From the NCBI RefSeq assembly GCF_905220565.1, contig NC_059401.1, positions 17,604,766 through 17,668,765 of the forward strand: a DNA stretch of 64,000 bases. The letters are read 5' to 3'. The notes under the pieces are model-generated. The model saw only the letters and a list, made by a program, of their open reading frames with translations, had not been told where the DNA came from and made no database searches. Source of the stretch: Melitaea cinxia (taxonomy: Eukaryota > Arthropoda > Insecta > Lepidoptera > Nymphalidae). This document shows positions 11,868 through 23,039 of the stretch, piece after piece. Position numbers and translations under genes: made by a program. Numbering within the stretch: position 1 is the first letter of the stretch; the number at the start of each line of letters is the position of its first letter.

Positions 11868-12046
11868 CATACACAAGCGGTCGTCTGTTCTCATATTAAG
11901 CAACTTAATGCATGTGTTATATGAAACAGTCGACTGATATAGAATTTTCTTTTGATAAATATACATAGAAACAATAATCGGGAATCAACCCCACAGCCTC
12001 AGAACAGAAAGCAGGACCATCACATTATTCACCAACGTGCGAGTCG
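11868..12046 (-). repeat. SINE S2 copy
   Basis: Minus-strand S2: a degenerate tRNA-like head at the right (caccaacgtgcgag, gggaatcaaccccac) and the body motif cagtcgactg with gcggtcgtctgttc at the left. Compare 60.1-60.33 kb. Confidence 0.6.
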
Positions 12047-12202
12047 ACGTCAGAAGAGAATAATTATATCATATTATATTGGAAAGTATGAATCGATTTA
12101 TTAGAGTTTCTTTGTTTAGTAAAAAGTAAAAAAAAAAGTTCTAGCCTGGATTTTAATTCTGGTCAGACAGTGATAATTTACACGTTTTGGTGTACAACAA
12201 TC

Positions 12203-12435
12203 ATTAACAGATAATTCTTGTGGGTCTCACCACCGTGCCTTGGAGAGCGCGTCAAGCCGTCGTTCCCGGCTATTATCATGTACACCAGATAGCGATCGTG
12301 ATCCCATAGTATCTATATATCCGTCAACATGCATTAAAGCAACGTGGTGGATTAAACTCTAAACCTTCTCCTACATGGGGAAAGAGGCCTATGCCTAGCA
12401 GTAGGATATTATAGGCTGAAGCGTAATTAACAGAT
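12203..12435 (+). mobile_element. SINE S1, 5'-truncated, with 10-bp target duplication
   Basis: The S1 body from cttgtgggtctcaccaccg to aggctgaagcgta (12213-12425) is flanked by attaacagat at 12203-12212 and 12426-12435. The tRNA head is absent, showing that S1 can insert after incomplete copying. Confidence 0.85.
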
Positions 12436-13272
12436 TTAAATGTGTACAGAGTTTTAAGCAAGTAAAAAAAAAACTACTGACTCAGTTTTACTATACAAAC
12501 GAATAATCTCTAATTACGTTCCAAATAATAAATTCAGTTATATTTTTCACATTATTTCGTATATAATAAATAGAACATCAGTATTGTCATTAAGAGATTA
12601 TGTCGAGATATTATAGCCCCTCGATCGACACGTGATGTCAAGTCTCGCATACCATCATTATCTCACTCGTTATTACATACAGCACAAACTAATGAGGTAA
12701 AAGATTACGGTTCCGATGTCGCTCTAAGCAGGCATTATCGAAATATGCTTACGGGTTATCTGATATATTTCTTTATTAATTTTTAATGTGTCGTATTTGC
12801 TATGACTAGTCTACTACGTATTACATTAAGTAATTTGCGATTATCACATGATCAAAGTCTCGTCTGTGTCCAAAGCTAGGTAACCTAAATTCTGCTTTTT
12901 AGGTACAGTCAATCAATGGTAGGTTTTTTAAATACCTTTACATACTGAAACGAGTTTTAATTCTTACAAATAAAATTAAGTAAAATAAAATAATGACTAT
13001 GACTGTATTTACATTAATTAAAATAAATATTTTAATTATTAAATATCAATAAATGTCATGTCGTATTTTAATTATTTAATATCAATAAATCTCATATTTC
13101 AATATTTTTCTAATTATGACATTTATTGATATTTTTTTAAATACAATAACTATTTCTCAATGAGTTAATATTTACAACGTTTTACCCTGATTCGATTCAG
13201 TATTTACTGTAGTATATTAGAGGAGTTATCATACGTCATCATAAAATCATTAGGGATTTTTTTTTTATATTC

Positions 13273-13715
13273 AACTAGGTCGGCAAACAAGCCACGGCTA
13301 ACCTGGAGGTAAGCGATTACCGTTACCTTATAGTATATTCATCATTCATCATCATTTCAGCCTATCGCAGTCCACTGCTGGATATAGGCCTCCACAAATT
13401 CGCGCCAAAAATGGAGTGAACTCATGTGTTTTGCCCATAGTCACCACGCTGGGCAGGCGGGTTGGTGACCGCAGGGCTGGCTTTACCGCACCGAAGACGC
13501 CTATTATAGTAGAAGTATTATAAGTATATAAAAGTATATTATAGTTACCTTATAGACGCCTGCAACGCTACAAGCATCATCTTATTCAATAAAGAACACA
13601 ACACCGCTAAGGAGCAATATTACTTAGCTGTGATCTTCTGTAAGGTCAAAGTACTTCCCCAGTCGGGCTGCTTCAGATTTTGAGCAGGATATTTTCTGAC
13701 AATACTGGTTCAAAT
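13273..13715 (-). repeat. Family A retroposon split by an S3 insertion
   Basis: The tail end (aactaggtcggcaaacaagc) starts at 13273 and the sequence stops at cgttaccttatag. It resumes after the S3 insertion with ttaccttatagacgcctgcaac and continues through agctgtgatcttctgtaaggtc to about 13715. Confidence 0.8.
13334..13543 (-). mobile_element. Retroposon S3, truncated, inserted in family A
   Basis: Minus-strand S3 with its (ATG)n tail at the left (catcattcatcatcatt) and its truncated 5' end near gccgaagacgcc. A 12-bp direct repeat, gttaccttatag, lies at 13322-13333 and 13544-13555. Removing the insertion and one repeat restores the family A sequence. Confidence 0.85.
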
Positions 13716-14442
13716 TGATTTTTTTTTCTATAATCTAGTTACCGAGTTTATAGGCTATATAATTTGCTAGTAAGTTTCTTCCTCAAATAAACGCCGATGG
13801 AATCACGGGGCACAACTATTGTAATAATATTGTGTACTGACACATCACCGCTGTATCCTATATCCACAAAATAAAATCAAGCGTTAAGAGTACAATATTG
13901 AGTAATGCTCCGTCTCGTTATCTATTTATCCCTTTATAGAATAAGAAGAAGATGCCTTAAGTAGAATTAATAGCATCCATAGTATATCCATCCATAAATA
14001 AAATTCACCTCGTTTCGTTAGGGTTGAAAGTAGGGCGACGCCCGCGGCTCCGCGTGGGTATGCTCTGAATGACGCTCAGGAATGAGGGAAGGAAGGCCCT
14101 ATTTAATAATTAATGAGTTGAATAATAACTAGAACGATGGTATGCTGTTAAAACCTTATATATATCAGCGTTATATACTTGAAGGGAACTGTGTACTTAG
14201 TAGTATTTAATGCCTTAATAGACTTTGCAAAGGTTATAGTACTGTAGATTCATTTTTCAAAACAAACAAAATAGTAGCAACATTTTTATATATTTAAATA
14301 ATTTTTTCTTGTATATAATAGGTAGAAGAAAATACTGTATTTTTAAAAAAACTGATACCAATTAGGACATTCTGACTTTAAGTTTTAAATGATTTGTTAA
14401 GTTGACAGTTAAAAAGTTTCAATTTGTTAACATTATGTAATA

Positions 14443-14651
14443 CTAGTCGACCCCGCAAACGTTGTTTTACCATATATGTTATTAACCCCCTTAAACCCCC
14501 TCACCTCATAACTTAGGGGTATGAAAAATAAATGTTAGCCTATTCTCAGACCTACCCGATATGCACATAAAATTTTATAAATATCGGTCCAGCAGTTTCA
14601 GAGGAGTATCGTAACTAAAATGGTGATACGAGAATTTTATTTATCAATGGA
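14443..14651 (-). mobile_element. Helitron-like element (HEL)
   Basis: CTAG at 14443-14446 after an A is the minus-strand 3' end. The element runs through aacgttgttttaccatat, cttaggggtatgaaa and ctcagacctacccgatatgc to a likely terminal GA before T at 14650-14651. Related sequences lie at 45.2-46.9 kb and 54.5-55.0 kb. Confidence 0.6.
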
Positions 14652-15079
14652 TTTATAATGTTAAGATTTTCCTAAAAATCTAAATATTCTGCTAATTATA
14701 AAATTGTTATCATAAAAAAAATAATAATAAAAACTTTAAACTTTATAATTTTTGATTACTATTATAATTTAGCATTAAACGCATGACATCTAAACAAATT
14801 CTATATGATATAGTACAAGATTCGAATATCAACTCCGTTTTGCTAAATTGCAAATATTGAAGTAAGTACACATTGACTATTAAACTCACTTGGGAATTAG
14901 AGGCTATACATAACCCTGAGCAAGTTTCAAACGTGTTAGTTTAAATGAAACGATATTGGTATGAGCTGTACACACTCATTTAACAATCTTACGAATGGGA
15001 TGACACAAAATAACGTTCACTGTATTATGTGGATTCATTTTGTAATAGTTTTCAAAATACTAACATCTAGGCTTTATTA

Positions 15080-15275
15080 ATCGACTTCAAAAACGGAGGA
15101 CGTTACTCAATTTGACCTTATATATGTACCATGATAAGGAAACCAGGATCTGATGATGGAATCCCAGAGAAATCGAGGGGAACCCTCGAAAATTGTAGTA
15201 ACGACTAGTGCGTTATACTGTATTGTATATTAGTATTACTTGTCGATGTAATTGATGTCGGTTTTTTTTTTTCGT
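15080..15275. repeat. CG-family element
   Basis: Starts atcgacttcaaaaacggagg and ends attgatgtcggttttttt, an imperfect inverted pair. Inside are gataaggaaaccaggatctg and cagagaaatcgagg, also in the 45.5 kb tandem array and at 54.3 kb. Confidence 0.65.
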
Positions 15276-15795
15276 TTACTAGCAAACACAATTATTAAGT
15301 CTTCTTGTCTTATCTTGTCGTCGCCTCATCGTATAGTAAAAAACATTAAGCTTACCGTGTCTTGTAATATTCAGAAGTATCTGATAATGATCTTATTTTT
15401 TAATACTGATCAACCCAATAGAAAAATTCATATCTATCTATAACAGACTACGAAGATTTGTAATACATTTAGGGCAAGTCTTTGATATACTTAGATTAAT
15501 ACAGAAACGCCTTTAGTAACTCTGTTTAAAGTTGGTTATTTTCAAATAAGAATTTAGCATGGCCTTCTGTCGCCCGATGTCCTAGTTCACTGTTAACTAT
15601 TTACAAATTTAGATTTACTTAATATTCGTTAAGTTTGTTATCGGCTCATCGCCCTGTCAGAACAGTATCGGTACTTTCAAAAGATGAGCAAATGGCTATT
15701 TTTGTATGGTCGTAGGCTATAATTATCACCTCTTACCAACGTTGCTCAATCACAATCAAATACTATATTTAGGACTAGTAGTAAAATATATATGA

Positions 15796-16055
15796 ATAGC
15801 CCGTTGGCGCACTTTGTAATGGCCCTGCTTTCTGTTCCGCGGGTTGCGGGTTCGATTCCCACCTGAGTCTGGGTGTAATATTTGTATTTATTTATATTTA
15901 TTTATATGTGTATCGTTCCTATGTATATTTATCAAAGAATATATAGTTATACCAGTCGGCTGTTACCTGTAACACAAGCATTGAGTCGCTTACCATAGGA
16001 GCAGACGACCGTGTGTGTATGTTATATGTTATTTATTATTTATTTATACAGGGTT
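15796..16055 (+). mobile_element. SINE S2, nearly complete
   Basis: tRNA-derived head with A-box region cccgttggcgcactttg at about 15800 and B box ggttcgattccc at about 15850. The body contains taccagtcggctgttac and gagcagacgaccgtg, and the tail is TTATT-rich. Other copies: 11.9, 48.7, 58.0 and 60.1 kb. The tail is unlike the RTE-type end of S1. Confidence 0.75.
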
Positions 16056-16302
16056 AAGTAATAAGAAATAGTGCTTTGTCACATACTCGAATACAAGTAA
16101 AAAAAAGGTAGGTGCTATCTGATAATATCGTAATAAAATCAATGTCTACACTTGTCTAGATACCATTACCAGATCCATCAAATAAACAACCGCCGCATGA
16201 TGGATCATCGTAGACATCATACATCATCGTACAAATAACTCAGAACATATGCTAAGACGCAAAAAGATGACGTAACAGGCACATTCACCAAACCGTCATT
16301 CA

Positions 16303-16412
16303 ACCCGCCTGCCCAGCGTGGTGACTATGGGCAAAACACATGAGTTCACGCCATTTTTGGCGCGAGTTTGTGGAGGCCTATGTCCAGCAGAGGACTGTAT
16401 TAGGCTGAAGTG
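16303..16412 (+). repeat. Retroposon S3, 3' part
   Basis: From caacccgcctgcccagcgtgg to aggctgaagtg, including the RTE-like tail ggaggcctatgtccagcag. 5'-truncated. Confidence 0.75.
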
Positions 16413-16641
16413 TAAGTGTAACATGCATATTTTACTAATCAGCCTGAATTACAAGTAACTAGCTTCTGTACAAAGATCTCCTCTTTAGAGAAACTAAAAA
16501 AAGGCCTTAATTCCCCTCGAACCAGAAATTCTACAGGACATTTTTTTAAGTTCACAGATTAAATAAGATCTGTCACTATCTAGTTAACTACGTAGGTTTA
16601 TAAATCAAAAATAACTAACCTAATGAAAAAATCTTTAAAAA

Positions 16642-16642
<1 letters not shown>

Positions 16643-16673
<31 letters not shown>
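16643..16673. repeat. (AT)n microsatellite
   Basis: About 15 TA units directly before an S3 5' part. Confidence 0.9.
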
Positions 16674-16674
<1 letters not shown>

Positions 16675-16675
<1 letters not shown>

Positions 16676-16812
16676 TGCTGTGTGGTTACGGCAGTACAGA
16701 ATTTAGCCACCCCCTCTCTTTCCATGGGTGTCGTAAAAGGTGACTATGGGATAACTCAGCCAACCGATGGCGGGATAACCATCCAACTACTGGCTTTTAA
16801 ATACAAAGGCAA
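16675..16812 (+). repeat. Retroposon S3, 5' part, fused to family B
   Basis: Starts tgctgtgtggttacggca and follows S3 as far as the ggcttttaaatacaaaggc region. About 30 bases around the usual gttccactaccaccttgg block are missing. It is joined directly to family B sequence. Confidence 0.75.
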
Positions 16813-17060
16813 AATCACCTGCGTATTGTCATTTTACAAATTAAAATTTTAATCATGGTTAAAAGTGAAGCTACCGCCGGTTCGGTACCACAGATTCTGC
16901 AGAAATGAACAAACAAGAAATTCCGCAATTACTCTTTAAAAAATAAATAAATATAAACTGTGTTTGTGTGTTTTACACAGCTTTGGTAATATCTTGCATG
17001 AAATACAGTATCACTAAGTCCACACATCTTTATTATCTATATATGTATTTTATATCACTA
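16813..17060 (-). repeat. Family B LINE 3' UTR fragment
   Basis: Shares attttacaaattaaaa, gaagctaccgccggttcgg and cactaagtccacacatctt with 6.6-6.9 kb. The tail end is missing at the S3 junction. Confidence 0.7.
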
Positions 17061-17160
17061 ATTTTGAATGTATATATTGTAAAATAAGTATACGGCTTTT
17101 TTTATTATTATTTTTTTTTTACCTTTTTGTTCAGGTTTTTTTTTTCACTTTATCACAAAT

Positions 17161-17305
17161 GCGCTTATGAGTCCTGCGGTAACATCATCTCTCACCACTA
17201 CGGGTAGACTGGTAGAGATCTCTTACAGAGATAAGTTCGCCCTTGCAAACATTCTTTGTAAAAATGACTTGTAATTATGATTTTTTTTTTAAAGTGCAAT
17301 AAAGA

Positions 17306-17339
<34 letters not shown>

Positions 17340-17430
17340 TCTTTATTGTTCTGTTTTCTTTATTGTTGTGTAGTGTTGTTGTGTTTGAGATAAGTTCGCC
17401 CTTGCCATTATGTATATTGCAGGATGATAT
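17161..17430 (+). repeat. LINE 3' UTR-like fragments with (AT)n
   Basis: The motif gagataagttcgcccttgc occurs at about 17228 and again at about 17388, separated by an (AT)n tract (17317-17339). The first copy is followed by tgcaataaagaatata, an AATAAA-containing end. This is probably a LINE 3' end with a partial duplication, and is distinct from the coding LINE that follows. Confidence 0.5.
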
Positions 17431-17449
17431 ATATAAATATATATATCTT

Positions 17450-18961
17450 AAACCCAAGCGATCAGCAGGCCCTGATGGTATTCCGGCATTCGTGATGAAA
17501 GATTGTCGCCCAGTGCTCGCGGAACCACTGTTATATGTTTTTAATTTGTGTCTGGAACATTCATATTTCCCAGAACGTTGGAAGGTTACACGTGTCGTTC
17601 CAATACCTAAAAAAGGTGAAGGAACGACTATTGAGTCCTTTAGACCTGTGGCAGTACTGTCTACACCGGCGAAGGTGTACGAAACAGTCATTCAGCGAAG
17701 TATAAAGGAACAGGTAGCTTCGTATCTGTGCGATGCTCAGCATGGCTTTCGACCTGCACGAAACACAACCAGTAACCTTTTAAATGCCCTGACGTACATG
17801 GTTCCTCACGTTGATGCAGGGTTACAGGTAGATGCGGCCTACTTTGATTTTCGTAAAGCTTTTGACCTAGTTGATAACGACATTTTGCTATCAAAGATGG
17901 CTAAAATTGGCTGTACACCTAAGCTGCTTCAATTGTTCGCAAGTTACATGAAAGACAGAAAACAATATGTTGAGTACATGGGTTACCGTTCTGAGCCTTA
18001 TTTCGTTAGGTCGGGAGTGAGCCAAGGCAGTAATTTAGGGCCGTTAAAATTTATAATAATGATTAACGATCTACCCGAAATCGTAAGCGAAGCCAAATGT
18101 TTACTTTTCGTAGACGACCTAAAGCTGCTTCTAGCAATTAAGGGGAAAGATGACTGCCAGCACCTTCAACAGGATATCAACCGTGTCCTGGAGTGGAGTA
18201 AAAGGAACAAGTTACAATTTAATGTCGATAAATGTTCCATAGTAACATTTAGCAGAGCGCAGAAACCACTCCATTTCGACTACAAGGTGGATGGCACTTT
18301 ATTAAAAAGAGAGAAATCGGTCCGCGATCTTGTAGTTCAGTTTGATGCCAAATTAACATTCCGCGAGCATATCGTAAATATATGCAAAAGAGCGTTCAAA
18401 CGATTAGGTTTTGTTATTCGCACAGTTAAGGGATTCACTAACATTAAAGCAATCTCTTTACTGTATGATTCCCTAATAAGAAGTCAGCTTGAGTATAATG
18501 CGGTAGTATGGTCTCCACATGAAGTCAAATACAGTCTCATGCTGGAACGTATTCAAAATAAATTCACCAGGTTTCTTTACCATAGGCTTTATGGCGTGTA
18601 TCCCTTGTATCCCTTGATGTATCCAACATTGTTTGTATTGGGCATGGTTGGATACAACAAGTTGGAGACTAGGAGAGAGCTGACTCTGGCAACTTATATT
18701 TTAAAATTATTCCGCGGTGTTGTCAATAATCCAGGGGTACTACAGTGGATAGGTTTGAGCGTACCCGATAGGTATCTACAACGAAGGCGGCGACCGAGCT
18801 TATTTGCAGTACCCCACGGCAGAACCGAGCTAGTGCGCAACGGCCCCCTTGCTCGTTCAATCAGAACGCTGAACTTAGTGGCTGACAGACTAGATCTTTT
18901 TTCTTGTTCGTGGAGTGAATTCGCAAAAATTACTTTGTACATAATATGTTATGAGAAATGA
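17450..18961 (+). CDS. Reverse transcriptase of a CR1/Jockey-type LINE
   Basis: About 500 uninterrupted codons, the longest coding sequence in the window; the open frame extends upstream to about 17363 without a proper ATG. It begins KRSAGPDGIPAFV (start of the RT palm), then FRPVAVLSTPAKVYE, AQHGFRPARNT, YFDFRKAFDLVD (first catalytic Asp), SGVSQGSNLGPL, and LLFVDDLKLL with the YxDD-type motif at 18107-18118. The thumb follows (LEWSKRNKLQFNVDKC, SQLEYNAVVWSP). FVDD is an unusual form of the commoner FADD/YADD, but both aspartates are kept. The endonuclease and any ORF1 are missing, so it is non-autonomous despite the open frame. It would use host or transposon promoters, if any. Confidence 0.85.
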   Translation, partial: KPKRSAGPDGIPAFVMKDCRPVLAEPLLYVFNLCLEHSYFPERWKVTRVVPIPKKGEGTTIESFRPVAVLSTPAKVYETVIQRSIKEQVASYLCDAQHGFRPARNTTSNLLNALTYMVPHVDAGLQVDAAYFDFRKAFDLVDNDILLSKMAKIGCTPKLLQLFASYMKDRKQYVEYMGYRSEPYFVRSGVSQGSNLGPLKFIIMINDLPEIVSEAKCLLFVDDLKLLLAIKGKDDCQHLQQDINRVLEWSKRNKLQFNVDKCSIVTFSRAQKPLHFDYKVDGTLLKREKSVRDLVVQFDAKLTFREHIVNICKRAFKRLGFVIRTVKGFTNIKAISLLYDSLIRSQLEYNAVVWSPHEVKYSLMLERIQNKFTRFLYHRLYGVYPLYPLMYPTLFVLGMVGYNKLETRRELTLATYILKLFRGVVNNPGVLQWIGLSVPDRYLQRRRRPSLFAVPHGRTELVRNGPLARSIRTLNLVADRLDLFSCSWSEFAKITLYIICYEK

Positions 18962-19165
18962 ATTTAATGTTTTATAGTTATTAATGTTACATTATTTTGT
19001 TTTTAGTGTTATGCTCAAGTCAGCTAATTCTTTTTTAATTGTAGTTTAATTTTTTTTTTTATTCCTTTTGCTTTTTGTCTCGTTTACTATGTCTAATGAA
19101 TTGGGTTATGCCTGTAATATTAGATGTAAGAAATAAAATAAAAATAAATAAATAAATAAATATCA
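17450..19165 (+). mobile_element. 5'-truncated LINE with long intact reverse transcriptase
   Basis: Begins abruptly at the palm of the reverse transcriptase and runs to an AAAT-rich tail at about 19130-19165. The 3' UTR is about 170 bp. The endonuclease region is missing. A 13-bp sequence at the 5' junction (tgcaggatgatat, about 17420) occurs inverted just after the tail (atatcatcctgca, about 19161), so no direct target duplication was found. Confidence 0.85.
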
Positions 19166-19169
19166 TCCT

Positions 19170-19425
19170 GCACAGAAGAATAGAAGAAGGAGAGCTTAAT
19201 CCACCACGCTGCTCCAATGCGGGTTGGTGGATATGTTCCCTACTATGAGTAACGATCGCTATCAGGTCGACGGCTTAACGTACTTTCTGAGGTACGGTGG
19301 GGAGACCCACACCACCACAGCAAACATCTATATGGCCAATACAAATGTTTGTCACGTGCAACCGCCAGCGCAAAAGCCACAAACCAGTGCTGTGACCGTT
19401 GTGATAACGCGTCGTCAACTATAAG
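19170..19425 (-). repeat. SINE S1 copy
   Basis: Minus-strand S1: body blocks cgctgctccaatgcgggttgg and gtacggtggggagaccc, then a damaged tRNA head at the right (caaccgccagcgcaaaag, ttgtgataacgcg). It begins immediately after the LINE tail. Confidence 0.75.
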
Positions 19426-19830
19426 CTATAGGCTATTAATAATCTCTTTAATACAAACTTTAAATTTATTCCCAGTCAATTTAAATATTGTCCGTCGATT
19501 TTATTATACATGTGAATACCATAACCCAAAAAGGATGGCAATATATTTATTATGTTGTTGGGTCTCTTAGAAAATTATGAAATTAATTATTAGTTATAAA
19601 GTTATCGTTTAATTATTTGTTCATTAGAGATAAGTCAATTGTGAAAAGTATTTTAAAGTTTGTTGAACGGTGCGGATATAATGGTATTAAATGACGCTTT
19701 GAAGTTATAATTACATCAGCGTTTTCAATTCAATCCTTAAAAGCCTTTCTAATGTAGGTTTTAAGCAAAGTATTTTTTAATATCAATCATTTTATTTTTG
19801 AAACCTTTTTTTTAAGCCTATTGCAGTCCA

Positions 19831-20268
19831 CTACTGGACATAGGCCTCCCCAAGTTCGCGCCAGACATCCCGGTCTTCCGCAATCCTCATCCAGCCGACA
19901 CCGGCAATCTTACGTATATCGTCGGTCCAACGGGCCGGAGGACGTCCCACACTGCGTTTGCCAAGACGCGGTCTCCACTCTAGGACCCGTCTACTCCAAC
20001 GGCCATCGGTCCTGCGACACAAATGACCAGCCCACTGCCACTTCAACTTGCTAATTCTGTAGGCTACGTCGGTTACTTTCGTTCTCTCGCGGATAGTCTC
20101 ATTTCTAATCCTATCTTTAAGAGAAACCCCAAGCATAGCTCGTTCCATTGCACGTTGAGCGACCCTAAACTTGTGGACCAGTCCCTTCGTCAATGTCCAC
20201 GTCTCGGCTGCGTATGTTAACACAGGCAGGACGCATTGTTCGAAAACTTTTGTTTTCAAGCATTGCGG
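19831..20268 (-). pseudogene. RTE reverse transcriptase, C-terminal region
   Basis: Minus-strand frame reading PQCLKTKVFEQCVLPVLTYA, AETWTL, QRAMERAMLGVSLKDR, RNETIRERTKV, KWQWAGHLCRR, RPPARWTDDIRKIAG and WRELGEAYVQ: the characteristic thumb/C-terminal segment of RTE elements with its WAGH and RWxDD motifs. The usual final WT residues are cut by a stop. It is not a functional gene, only the 3' half of the rearranged LINE. Confidence 0.85.
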
Positions 20269-20269
20269 A

Positions 20270-20730
20270 CGGCGCGGGGTAAGACAGGGGCATGTAATAT
20301 CACCGAAACTGTTTACCACTGCGCTAGAGGATGTTTTTAAGACCTTAGGTTGGGGGGAACGAGGCATCAACGTCAACGGTGAATTCATCTCTCACCTTCG
20401 TTTCGCCGACGATATTGTCATCTTTGCGGAGACGCTGGATGAGTTAGGCCAAATGCTGGCCGGCCTAAACGAGTCCTCCCGACGTGTCGGTCTCTGTATG
20501 AACTTGGATAAGACGAAAGTCATGTTTAACAACCAAGTCATACCGATACCGGTATCGGTCGATGGTACCCTTCTCGAAGTTGTTCAGGATTATATTTACC
20601 TAGACCATACTATCCAACTGGGCCGCAACAACTTCGAGAGGGAGGCCGATAGGAGGATTCGGTTGGGCTGGGCGGCGTTTGGCAGACTTCGTCGAGTCTT
20701 CACTTCGAAGATTCCGCAATGCTTTAAACA
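20270..20730 (+). pseudogene. RTE reverse transcriptase, catalytic palm segment
   Basis: Plus-strand frame RRGVRQGHVISPKLFTTALE, then HLRFADDIVIFAET with the FADD motif at 20402-20413, GLCMNLDKTKVMFN, and RLGWAAFGRLRRVFTSKIPQ. This directly precedes, in an intact RTE protein, the segment encoded on the other strand. The downstream codons to 20875 are flanking DNA read by chance. Confidence 0.85.
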
Positions 20731-20739
20731 ATATTATAC

Positions 20740-21430
20740 CTATAAAATTACACATGTAACAGTATTATTTATTTATAAAAAACATGCTCTGATCTCATGC
20801 TCGAAAACGAAAAAAAAACCGATTCAATTTACACTCTACCGTAACCTCAAAAAGTACTCGCCAAATTTATTTTAAACTACTCGACAAGCACCAGCTACCG
20901 ATGAAAAAGTTTTGAGGGAACCTAGAAAACAAAAATCGAATTGAAAACCTCCACCTTTTAAGAAGTCTATTAGGAAAAATATTCAAGCTGTCGCTATACG
21001 CATACATAAATTTCGACAGTTCATTTGTATTTACAATTCATATTGCACGCCTCATAAGCGAAGCGGGTGAGGTTGTGCTCCACACTCGCTTTATAAAAAT
21101 CAAGCGATTTCTTGAACTAAAATTTCTCTATTTATTTTTTATCACACTTTTAGGACAATATTTACATATATTTATATTACATTTGTATTGGAAAAACACT
21201 AGTTGCAACACTTAGGACATTTTAAAAAGACGTCTTGCTTTTTAAATACTTAATTTAAAAAAATGTTAAAAAAAACATTTCGTGGACGTTCGACTGTCAA
21301 ATGTAATGTATGAAAAATGGCATGATCATGATAACTGTAACTGATCAAGTCCATTTATTTTTTGTACGCTTCAGAATTATTTAAAACTCCTAAGTCCTTT
21401 TGAAGATCACGGTCTAATTCAATGTAGTTT
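20740..21430. other. No gene recognised; possible CG-family trace
   Basis: aaaaccgattcaattt and gaaaacctccaccttttaag near 20.81-20.96 kb recall CG-family ends. The rest is AT-rich without recognisable content. Confidence 0.4.
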
Positions 21431-21436
21431 ATTTAT

Positions 21437-21790
21437 AATGATAATAATAATAATAATAGTAATATATTCATTATTGTATACCAAAATATAAACAAACAGT
21501 AGTAACTAAAAAAAAGATTTACAAAGGCGATCTTATCACTGAAGAGCGATTTCTTCCTGATAACGTTTGGACACAGGACACGATATAGTTGTGACGGATA
21601 GGAAGTGTACAATATTCTTAAGGATTAATAAAAATAGTGTATGATAGATTCATTAATTCATACGCATATACATATACAAATATCCATACATAAATAATCA
21701 CAAATACATACAAGTTTTCATACATAAATAATCAAGATAGTATAATATACGTGTATAAATGTAATATAGATATTGATATAAAATATGTAT
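21437..21790 (-). repeat. LINE 3' UTR fragment
   Basis: Minus-strand copy of the LINE UTR at 2.9-3.1 kb: aaaggcgatcttatcactga, gagcgatttcttcctg and caggacacgatatag. A (TAA)n tail lies at about 21437-21460. The ATACATA-rich part follows to the right. Confidence 0.7.
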
Positions 21791-22440
21791 GTTTAAATTC
21801 TGAATATTATTATACGTTAAGGGACATATAATACTTCTTTATTTAGCGATAAACTTTAAAAAATGAGATAATGAGTCGTGCATTTTTGGATTTTCCAAAC
21901 TTTTTATTTTTAGATTTAAAAATATTTAAAAGAAATACAAGACAACGAAAAAGAAATGGTTTTATACGTAGTAGATATAACGCAGGGGTTAAAACATCTG
22001 AAACGTCCATTAATTGAGAGCGCCCTCCGCACCTTTGTTTAGCTTCTATTGTCCCGCAGTAATCTTAATTGTTAATCCGGTGAAGTTTTTTTTGGCGCAC
22101 CAATTTATGTTTTTTTTTTTTTCGTCTTTTTTTTTCTTCCTTGTTAAAAAGTCTACGTCAATTTCAGTTCGTCTAAAAATTAAATTTTATCTGTAGGTTT
22201 TGAATAGCGTATTCGATTTAAAAAAGAACGTACTGTCTGGTTGTACGAATTTGATACGCAATTTTTTTTTTTTTTTTCGAAAAACAAGCTTTGGGTCGGA
22301 TTTTGTGGGGAGTTTGTTAGCAAATTATAAAACGACTCGTAGGCTGACGTTGTGCAGCAATCCTTGACCAACTTATGTAACATCTATTCTTATGCATTGA
22401 AATATATAAGATATACACTGAAAATACAGACAGGTTGCTG

Positions 22441-22725
22441 TTTTTTTATATAACTAGGTCGGCAAACAAGCGTACGGCTCACCTGATATAAGAGCCGACG
22501 TCTGCAGCAACACCAGAAGCAGTGCATTTCCGACCCTATCCCTAATTACCCCAGAAGTTCTGATCACCTTACTTACCACAGGAATACAACATTGCCTGAA
22601 AACAGTATTATGTAGCTGTGATCTTCTGTAAGGTCGAGGTACTTCCCCAGTCGGGCTGCTCCATATTTTGAGAAGAAAATTTAATTTTCTGCTGTACTTG
22701 TACCTCAGTAGAAGTAGTAGCTATG
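22441..22725 (-). repeat. Family A retroposon
   Basis: Full family order from the T-rich tail and aggtcggcaaacaagcgtac to gtacctcag. A small deletion after cacctgat removes the gtaagcgattaccg block. Confidence 0.85.
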
Positions 22726-23039
22726 AAATTGACTACAAATTGAGTTCATAGTTTAATTTTTTCTCGCTTAGAAATCCATTACATAGCATTTCAGAAATGA
22801 GAATATTGGTGGACGCTGTATTAAAAATATTGAAATTCGTAAGTATCCTTATCATTTACATTTCCAAAAATAATAACAAAATCAATTTTGCTTTTTGTAG
22901 ACACAGTAGTTTTCTAAAATACAAGCACTTTTGATAATTCAGCGTTATTCTTTCATGCAGTTCCACTGATGGAAAACTCGTGGTCTCATCCTTAACCATC
23001 AAGCATTAAATCTTTTATATGAGCCAGCAATACTAAGCC

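Larger units (their letters stand above)
19813..20732 (-). mobile_element. RTE-type LINE with inverted 5' half (twin-priming structure)
   Basis: The minus-strand 3' half (20268 down to 19813) encodes the RTE C-terminus and ends in a short A tract. The 5' half (20270-20732) is the preceding part of the same ORF in opposite orientation. The two meet head to head at about 20268-20270. The outer end of the inverted half stops at the sequence with which the 3' half begins (ccgcaatgctt, 11 bp in common), as expected from twin priming. Confidence 0.8.

Noticed and set aside
17275..17691. 138-codon minus-strand frame
   Set aside because: Antisense of the LINE reverse transcriptase plus an AT microsatellite.
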